Source: DATBIO01 sp036556965 (GTDB taxonomy: Bacteria; Acidobacteriota; Vicinamibacteria; Fen-336). From it: DNA of 26,868 nucleotides. Below the pieces are notes generated by a model. It was not told where the DNA came from, made no database searches, and saw only the letters and a program-made list of their open reading frames with translations. Below are positions 22,782 through 26,868 of the stretch, in pieces. The stretch is from assembly GCA_036556965.1 (NCBI GenBank), contig DATBIO010000094.1, positions 1 to 26,868 of the forward strand, given 5' to 3'. Every line of letters starts with the position of its first letter. The stretch's first letter is position 1. The position numbers and the translations under genes were made by a program.

Positions 22782-23106
22782 TGAGAAGCTCAAGGCCTTC
22801 GTTTCGATCGTCTTCGATCAGTGTTTCGTGGTAACGGACATCAAGATCATCCACGGGCCCAAGGGCCTCTTCGTGTCCATGCCCAGCAAGAAGCGGAAGG
22901 ACGGCACCTTCAAGGACATCGCCCATCCGCTCAACAACCAGATGCGGCAATACCTCGAGGAGAAGGTGCTCGCGGTCTACCGGCAGCAGGTGGCCCAGGG
23001 CGGCCCTGCCGCGCCGGGCGGCGCGGCGCCGGGTGGCGGGGCGCCCGGCGGGCCGGAACCCGCCCCCAGCGCGTCGAGCGGAGGGACGAGCTCGGACCAG
23101 GCCTGA
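22744..23106 (+). CDS. spoVG: SpoVG family regulator
   Basis: A 120-residue protein with a canonical SpoVG domain at about 1-82. Diagnostic features are ITDVKVIPVDDEKLKAFVSI, FVVTDIKIIHGPKGLFVSMP, SKKRKDGTFKDIAHPLNN and LEEKVLAVYRQQ. A low-complexity Gly/Pro/Ala/Ser tail follows (about 83-120). SpoVG was named from Bacillus sporulation but is a widespread small nucleic-acid-binding regulator, including in non-sporulating bacteria; nothing here implies sporulation. The ATG has an AAGGA ribosome-binding sequence about 5-10 nt upstream and lies inside the 3' end of ispE. The neighbours ispE, prs, ctc and pth are the same as in Bacillus. Confidence 0.95.
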   Translation: MEITDVKVIPVDDEKLKAFVSIVFDQCFVVTDIKIIHGPKGLFVSMPSKKRKDGTFKDIAHPLNNQMRQYLEEKVLAVYRQQVAQGGPAAPGGAAPGGGAPGGPEPAPSASSGGTSSDQA

Positions 23107-23130
23107 TCCCGCGCGCCCCGGGCGCGGGTC
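23105..23130 (+). terminator. Strong hairpin between spoVG and tRNA-Gln
   Basis: CCCGCGC (23108-23114) pairs with GCGCGGG (23122-23128) around a 7-nt loop; GA/TC extends the stem across a one-base bulge. It begins at the spoVG stop. There is no T-tract, so it may instead be a processing or mRNA 3'-end stability element ahead of the tRNA. Confidence 0.4.
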
Positions 23131-23139
23131 GACCACGAC

Positions 23140-23213
23140 TGGGGCGTCGCCAAGCGGTAAGGCACGGGGCTTTGGACCCCGGATCGAAGGTTCGAATCCT
23201 TCCGCCCCAGCCA
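23140..23213 (+). tRNA. tRNA-Gln (anticodon UUG)
   Basis: All arms fold. The acceptor stem TGGGGCG (23140-23146) pairs with CGCCCCA (23203-23209), followed by discriminator G and an encoded CCA (23211-23213). The anticodon stem CGGGG/CCCCG (23165-23169, 23177-23181) carries the loop CTTTGGA, giving anticodon TTG at 23172-23174. The T-arm GAAGG-TTCGAAT-CCTTC is at 23186-23202. The D-arm contains CCAAGCGGTAAGG, as in E. coli tRNA-Gln. Position 37 is G, where A is more usual. It lies between spoVG and prs; a tRNA-Gln in the same place relative to ispE and prs is found in Pseudomonas. Confidence 0.97.
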
Positions 23214-23261
23214 CTCGGGCACCGCCGCCCGCCGTGCCTGGGTTAACATGCGCCCGCTCCC

Positions 23262-24203
23262 ATGGCCCGCGAGCTGAGGATCTTCACCGGCAACGCCCAC
23301 GCCAGCCTGGGCGAGGCCATCGCGCGCTTCCTGGGCGTTCCCCTCGGCCGCGCCCACCTCTCGCGCTTCTCCGACGGCGAGGTGTGGTTCCAGATCCAGG
23401 ACAACGTGCGCGGGGCGGACGTGTTCGTGATGCAGCCCACCGCCCCTCCCGTGAACGAGAACCTGATGGAGCTGCTGGTGATGCTCGACGCGTTCAAGCG
23501 GTCGAGCGCCTCGCGCATCACCGCCGTGGTCCCGTACTACGGCTATGCCCGCCAGGACCGCAAGGACAAGCCGCGCGTGCCCATCTCGGCCAAGCTGGTG
23601 GCCGACCTGCTCACCGCCGCGGGCACGGACCGTGTGCTCACCATGGACCTGCACGCCTCCCAGATCCAGGGCTTCTTCAACTGCCCGGTGGACCACCTCT
23701 TCGCGGCGCCCGTCATCCTGGACTACGTCACCCGCCTGAAGCTGCCCCGGCTCACCGTGGTCTCCCCGGACGCGGGCGGGGTGGAGAGGGCCCGCGCCTA
23801 CGCCAAGCGGCTGGAGGCCAGCCTGGCCATCGTGGACAAGCGGCGCGAGAGCCCCAACGTGGCCGAGGTCCACCAGGTGGTGGGCGACGTGGACGGCCGG
23901 ACCGCCCTCATCGTGGACGACATCGTGGACACCGCGGGCACCCTGACCAAGGTGGCCCAGGCCATCAAGGAGGCGGGGGCGCGGGAGGTCCTGGCCAGCT
24001 CGTCGCACGCCGTGCTGTCGGGCCAGGCCCTGGCCAAGATCGAGGCGAGCCCCCTGAGCCGCGTCATCGTCACCGACTCCATCCCTCCCCGCGAGGAGGT
24101 CCGGCGCAGCGACCGGATCGTGGTGCTCTCCATCGCCGAGCTGATGGGCAAGGCCATCCGCAACATCCACGAAGAGGCTTCCGTCACCAGCCTCTTCGTG
24201 TGA
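23262..24203 (+). CDS. prs: Ribose-phosphate pyrophosphokinase
   Basis: A 313-residue class I PRPP synthetase, which makes phosphoribosyl pyrophosphate from ribose-5-phosphate and ATP for nucleotide, His and Trp synthesis. Typical motifs are LRIFTGNAHASLGEAIA, FSDGEVWFQIQDNVRGADVF, YYGYARQDRKDKPRVPISAK (flexible loop and ATP site), MDLHASQIQGFF, VVSPDAGGVERARAYAKRL and the PRPP/ribose-phosphate loop ALIVDDIVDTAGTL. Length is normal. ATG 23262 gives the expected N-terminus. No clear promoter was seen in the 48-nt gap after tRNA-Gln, so the gene may be read through from spoVG and the tRNA. Confidence 0.98.
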   Translation: MARELRIFTGNAHASLGEAIARFLGVPLGRAHLSRFSDGEVWFQIQDNVRGADVFVMQPTAPPVNENLMELLVMLDAFKRSSASRITAVVPYYGYARQDRKDKPRVPISAKLVADLLTAAGTDRVLTMDLHASQIQGFFNCPVDHLFAAPVILDYVTRLKLPRLTVVSPDAGGVERARAYAKRLEASLAIVDKRRESPNVAEVHQVVGDVDGRTALIVDDIVDTAGTLTKVAQAIKEAGAREVLASSSHAVLSGQALAKIEASPLSRVIVTDSIPPREEVRRSDRIVVLSIAELMGKAIRNIHEEASVTSLFV

Positions 24204-24214
24204 CCCCCCCCGGT

Positions 24215-24243
24215 TTGCGGGCCGCCCGGTCTCGGCGTAGAAT
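24215..24243 (+). promoter_or_regulatory. Candidate promoter for rplY
   Basis: TTGCGG (24215-24220) and TAGAAT (24238-24243) are spaced by 17 nt; the -10 box matches five of six consensus bases, the -35 only its TTG core. Transcription would start about 45 nt before the rplY ATG. Confidence 0.55.
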
Positions 24244-24296
24244 CGGGAGTTTCCGTCGTCCGTTCACGGCTCACCGTGCGCAGGAGTAGCTGACCC

Positions 24297-24980
24297 ATGC
24301 CCGAGATCGTCGTCGCCGCCCGCAGCCGCAACCTGATGGGCAAGAACGCCAACCGCCGCCTGCGCGCCGAGGGCTTCATCCCCGGCGTCCTCTACGGGGC
24401 CAAGCAGGAGGCGGTGGCCCTGGCCGTCTCCCCCAGGGAGATCGGCGCCATCCTGCGCAGCGCCAGCGGCGAGAACACGCTGTTCGAGCTGGACCTCGGC
24501 GGCAGCCGGCGCAAGGTCATCCTCAAGGAGTTCCAGGTCGAGCCCATCAAGGGCCGCCTGCTCCACGCCGACTTCTACGAGGTCGCCCTCGACAAGCTGC
24601 TGACGGTGAGCGTGCACGTCGAGGTCACGGGCACCCCCGTGGGGGTCAAGGTCCAGGGCGGCGTGCTGGACTACGTCACGCGTGAGCTGGAGGTGGAGTG
24701 CCTCCCCGCCGACATCCCCGAGCGCATCGTGGTGGACGTCTCCGAGCTCGAGATCGGCAAGCACGTCCGCGTCAGCGACCTGACCGCGCCCAAGGGCGTC
24801 ACCATCCTCGCCGACCCCGACATCGTCGTGGTCCACGTGGTGGCCCCGCGCGCCGAGGAGGTACCCGTGGCGGCGGAGGTGGCAGCGGCACCCGAGGCCG
24901 TGGCCGAGCCCGAGGTCATCAAGAAGGGCAAGCCGGCGGAAGAGGGCGAGGACAAGGCCGAGAAGAAGAAGCCCTCCTAG
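24297..24980 (+). CDS. rplY: 50S ribosomal protein bL25 (CTC / general stress form)
   Basis: A 227-residue protein of the long bL25/CTC type. The N-terminal L25 domain (about 1-92, starting EIVVAARSRNLMGKNANRRLR and including GFIPGVLYG and VKVILKE-type FQVEPIKGRLLHADFYEV) binds 5S rRNA. The C-terminal beta domain (about 95-185: VSVHVEVTGTPVGVK, GVLDYVTRELEVECLPADIP) is typical of CTC proteins. A charged Ala/Glu/Lys tail follows (about 185-227). The ATG has AGGAG 10 nt upstream. It lies between prs and pth, the same order as in both Pseudomonas and Bacillus, and has its own candidate promoter. Confidence 0.96.
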   Translation: MPEIVVAARSRNLMGKNANRRLRAEGFIPGVLYGAKQEAVALAVSPREIGAILRSASGENTLFELDLGGSRRKVILKEFQVEPIKGRLLHADFYEVALDKLLTVSVHVEVTGTPVGVKVQGGVLDYVTRELEVECLPADIPERIVVDVSELEIGKHVRVSDLTAPKGVTILADPDIVVVHVVAPRAEEVPVAAEVAAAPEAVAEPEVIKKGKPAEEGEDKAEKKKPS

Positions 24981-25049
24981 CCCGTGGAGCGGCTGGGCGA
25001 CGATCGGCGCGCACGCCCGCCCCTCGACCGGTATTAGTCTCGCCCCAGG

Positions 25050-25625
25050 ATGCGGGTGGTGGTGGGCCTGGGCAACCCGGGCGAGCGCTACCGGCGCACG
25101 CGCCACAACGCCGGCTTCATGGTGGTGGACGCGCTCGCCGCCCGCGCCGGCGTGGGGCGCTTCCGCCCGGAGGCCGATTCCCTGGTGGCGGAGGTCTCGC
25201 TGGGCGGCCAGCCGGCGCTGCTGGCCAAGCCCCTCACCTTCATGAACCGGAGCGGGCTGGCCGTGGAGGCCCTCCTCGCGGGCACCGCCTCCACGCCCGC
25301 CGAGCTGATCGTGGTGGTGGACGACATCGCCCTCGAGCTGGGCGTCATCCGCGTGCGCGAGCGGGGGAGCCACGGCAGCCACAACGGCCTGCGCTCCATC
25401 ATCGACGTGCTCGGCACGGAGGAGTTTCCCCGCGTGCGCCTGGGCATCGGCAAGGGAGAGCCGCCTCCCGACCTCGCCGAGTACGTGCTGGCCGACTTTC
25501 CCCAGGAGGACGTGCTGGTGGTGCAGGAGGTCGTGGGCCAGGCCGCGGAGGCCGTGGAGGTCATGGCCCGGGAGGGCACGGCCGCGGCCATGAACCGCTT
25601 CAACGCGCGGCCGCTTCCTCCCTGA
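25050..25625 (+). CDS. pth: Peptidyl-tRNA hydrolase
   Basis: A 191-residue enzyme that frees tRNA from peptidyl-tRNA dropped by ribosomes. Characteristic residues are VVVGLGNPGERYRRTRHNAGF with N9 and the catalytic H19 (E. coli H20), LLAKPLTFMNRSG, VVVDDIALELG and GSHGSHNGLRSI. Length is normal. ATG at 25050 gives the standard N-terminus; only a weak ribosome-binding sequence (AGG) touches it. The 69-nt gap after rplY has a TATTAG sequence at 25032 but no convincing -35 box, so it is probably read with rplY. Confidence 0.97.
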   Translation: MRVVVGLGNPGERYRRTRHNAGFMVVDALAARAGVGRFRPEADSLVAEVSLGGQPALLAKPLTFMNRSGLAVEALLAGTASTPAELIVVVDDIALELGVIRVRERGSHGSHNGLRSIIDVLGTEEFPRVRLGIGKGEPPPDLAEYVLADFPQEDVLVVQEVVGQAAEAVEVMAREGTAAAMNRFNARPLPP

Positions 25626-25637
25626 GACGGGACGGGC

Positions 25638-25643
25638 TACAAT
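25638..25643 (+). promoter_or_regulatory. Candidate -10 box for the rpsF operon
   Basis: TACAAT, a five-of-six match to the sigma-70 -10 box, lies 12 nt after the pth stop. The region 17 nt upstream (TTCCTC) is a poor -35 box. It would give a leader of about 115 nt before rpsF. Confidence 0.45.
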
Positions 25644-25648
25644 CACCG

Positions 25649-25766
25649 GTCGGCCGAGAGGCCGGCATCGTCGACTTCCTTGCCCCCGCGATGGCCCGAC
25701 GGGCCGGAAAGGGGCTTGTGGACGCGGCCCGCGCCGCTTCCCGATCCGGAAGGAGGATCAGAAGAA
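25649..25766 (+). promoter_or_regulatory. Structured rpsF leader, possible S6:S18-binding RNA
   Basis: Three hairpins can form before the rpsF TTG. The first is CGGCC/GGCCG (25651-25655, 25660-25664) with a GAGA tetraloop, extendable by a U-G and a G-C pair. The second is GGCCC/GGGCC (25693-25697, 25701-25705) with a GAC loop. The third is GATCC/GGATC (25743-25747, 25755-25759), which holds most of the AGGAGG ribosome-binding site (25751-25756) in its loop and 3' arm. S6:S18 complexes are known to autoregulate rpsF operons in many bacteria through a leader RNA with a CCG element, and several CCG triplets are present. Matching to that motif is an inference I could not test. Confidence 0.45.
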
Positions 25767-26162
25767 TTGAAGGACCGCGTTTACGAGATCCTGTTCATCG
25801 CCGACCCCAACCTGGGGGAGCCGGAGGTGGATGCCCTCACCGCCCAGGTGCAGGGCTTCGTCGAGAAGGAAGGCGGCCAGGTCCCCAAGGTCGAGAAGTG
25901 GGGGAAGAAGCGCCTCGCCTACGAGGTGAAGCGCCAGCGCGAGGGCTGGTACGTGCTCATGGTGGCCGAAGGCGGCGCCGCCATGATGAAGGAAGTCGAG
26001 CGGCGCATCCGCGTGATGGACGGCATCATCCGCTTCATCACCGTCCGCGTGGACGAGGACATGCGCAAGGCCGAGCGGCAGAAGGCGCGCCGGGCGGTGG
26101 AAGAGGCCAAGCGGCGCCAGCACCGCGGACCGCGCGAGACGCCGGCGGAGGTGGAGCTGTGA
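25767..26162 (+). CDS. rpsF: 30S ribosomal protein bS6
   Basis: A 131-residue protein of the small ribosomal subunit, which pairs with bS18 on the platform. Family features are KDRVYEILFIADPNLGEPEV at the N-terminus, KVEKWGKKRLAYEVKRQREGWY in the middle and VMDGIIRFITVRVDE near the end, followed by a charged tail. The start is TTG at 25767: it yields the standard bS6 N-terminus and lies 10 nt after AGGAGG. A possible upstream TTG at 25680 would add 29 unrelated residues and is rejected. The stop overlaps the rpsR GTG as GTGA. Confidence 0.96.
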   Translation: MKDRVYEILFIADPNLGEPEVDALTAQVQGFVEKEGGQVPKVEKWGKKRLAYEVKRQREGWYVLMVAEGGAAMMKEVERRIRVMDGIIRFITVRVDEDMRKAERQKARRAVEEAKRRQHRGPRETPAEVEL

Positions 26163-26479
26163 GCAGCCAGGGAGGCGGTGGCCGTTTCGGCTCGGGAGGC
26201 GGGCGGCCCGCGGGGCGCGTGGGCGGGGGCGGGGGACGGCCCAACAAGGAAGCGGGCAAGCGCTACTTCTTCCGCCGGCGCAAGGTCTGCAAGTTCTGCG
26301 CGGACCGCATCGACTACATCGACTACAAGGACGTGAAGACGCTGGTCGGGTTCGTGCCCGAGCGGGGCAAGATCCTGCCGCGGCGCATGTTCGGGACCTG
26401 CGCGGAGCACCAGCGCAAGCTCACCGAGGCGATCAACCGGGCCCGCCACATCGCGCTCTTGCCGTACGCCGCGGACTGA
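26159..26479 (+). CDS. rpsR: 30S ribosomal protein bS18, zinc-type with Gly-rich N-terminus
   Basis: A 106-residue protein. The conserved S18 core (about 35-106) includes RYFFRRRKVCKFC, IDYKDVKTLVGFVPERGKIL, RRMFGTCAEHQRKL and RARHIALLPY. C44, C47, C81 and H84 form a CxxC...CxxH site, so this is the zinc-binding (C+) form of bS18. The first 30 residues are a Gly/Arg/Pro-rich extension not needed for the core fold. GTG 26159 overlaps the rpsF stop, coupling the two partners. A start later in the Gly-rich segment cannot be ruled out, but there is no better start codon with a ribosome-binding site. Confidence 0.96.
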   Translation: MSSQGGGGRFGSGGGRPAGRVGGGGGRPNKEAGKRYFFRRRKVCKFCADRIDYIDYKDVKTLVGFVPERGKILPRRMFGTCAEHQRKLTEAINRARHIALLPYAAD

Positions 26480-26507
26480 AGTCCGGGGGGGCGAAAGAGG
26501 GCGCGCG

Positions 26508-26868
26508 ATGGCGGAGCGGGGACCCGTTTCGGCCGGAACCGGAGCCGGGCTCGAGCCGCGCCTCGGCGGGCTCGTCGGGGCGGGGCTCGCCTCGGCGCTG
26601 CTCTTCGGGGTGGGCGGCTTCCTGCCGGCGCTGGCGCCGCTGTCGCTCGTCTCCGCGCTGCCGCTCACCGTCCAGCGCCTGCAGGGCGGCGCCGCGAGCG
26701 CGTGGCTCGCGGCGGCGCTCGCCGCCGCATTGATCGCGGCGGCTACCGTGCCGGCCGCCGCGACCGTCTTCCTGCTCGCGATGGCGCTGCCGGGGCTGCT
26801 GATCGCCGAGGCGCTCGCCCGCGGCCGCGGACTGCTGCGCGGCTGCGCGTTCGCGTTCTTCGCTCTCG
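26508..26868 (+). CDS. DUF2232/YybS-like membrane protein, 3' partial
   Basis: The frame from ATG 26508 is open to the end of the window (120 codons visible). After a hydrophilic N-terminus of about 20 residues, the protein is almost wholly hydrophobic: helices around LVGAGLASALLFGVGGFLPA, LAPLSLVSALPL, AWLAAALAAALIAAATVPAA and VFLLAMALPGLLIAEALARG. A multi-helix membrane protein of the DUF2232 (YybS) family commonly lies between rpsR and rplI in bacteria, and position and hydropathy both fit. Its function is not established. AGAGGG about 8 nt upstream may be the ribosome-binding site. The gene is 29 nt after rpsR and probably in the same operon. Confidence 0.75.
   Translation, partial: MAERGPVSAGTGAGLEPRLGGLVGAGLASALLFGVGGFLPALAPLSLVSALPLTVQRLQGGAASAWLAAALAAALIAAATVPAAATVFLLAMALPGLLIAEALARGRGLLRGCAFAFFAL

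Noticed and set aside
22744..23106. spoVG as evidence of sporulation
   Set aside because: SpoVG is common in non-sporulating bacteria and no sporulation gene is present here.
25680..25766. Longer rpsF start at TTG 25680
   Set aside because: The added 29 residues are unrelated to bS6 and lie over the leader hairpins; TTG 25767 has a ribosome-binding site and gives the family N-terminus.
1..26868. Mobile elements, CRISPR arrays, phage or toxin-antitoxin genes
   Set aside because: No transposase, integrase, spaced repeats or toxin-antitoxin pair was seen; the only tandem repeat is the short one inside nuoL.

Overview
The window is a very GC-rich bacterial chromosome segment, densely packed, with many GTG/TTG starts and many four-base stop/start overlaps. 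It suggests a respiring Gram-negative organism: it encodes complex I membrane subunits, a heptose-7-phosphate kinase, an O-antigen ligase-like protein and a LolB-like outer-membrane lipoprotein. A MXAN_5187-type protein, SpoVG and SelA together fit Acidobacteriota or a 'deltaproteobacterial'/Myxococcota-like lineage. The phylum cannot be fixed from the sequence alone. No rRNA, CRISPR array, insertion sequence, phage gene or obvious pseudogene was seen, and no stretch over about 175 bases lacks a gene.

Layout. (1) 3-6592, plus strand: the end of a class I methyltransferase, nuoK-nuoL-nuoM-nuoN (proton-pumping arm of NADH:quinone oxidoreductase) and a PilZ-domain gene. (2) 6657-8963, minus strand: selA (selenocysteinyl-tRNA synthesis) followed by an exported M23/LytM metallopeptidase. 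(3) 9023-14175, plus strand: an apparent operon of an unknown protein, a MXAN_5187-like protein, a secreted unknown protein, purH, and an exported amidohydrolase with an N-terminal NTF2-like domain. (4) 14203-18699, minus strand: a five-gene run of a Trm112-like zinc protein, O-antigen ligase, rfaE1/hldE1-type kinase, geranylgeranyl-reductase-family flavoprotein and inositol-monophosphatase-family phosphatase. It looks like an envelope/LPS and isoprenoid-linked operon. (5) 18872-19165: a divergent SpoVG-like gene closed by a strong intrinsic terminator. (6) 19256-25625, plus strand: TPR protein, lolB, ispE, spoVG, tRNA-Gln(UUG), prs, rplY, pth. This order combines the gammaproteobacterial lolB-ispE-tRNA-Gln-prs-rplY-pth arrangement with the Bacillus ispE-spoVG-prs-ctc-pth arrangement. 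(7) 25767-26868: rpsF, rpsR and the start of a DUF2232/YybS-like membrane protein, behind a structured leader that may be an S6:S18 autoregulatory RNA.

Most of the content is core metabolism and translation, not an accessory island. The least explained parts are the SpoVG paralogue at 18872, the uncharacterised genes ahead of purH (9023-10826), the amidohydrolase fusion, the palindrome-bearing promoter between selA and the 9023 operon, the ispE/spoVG junction with a possible internal promoter, and the rpsF leader RNA. I found no convincing evidence of a wholly new multi-gene system.
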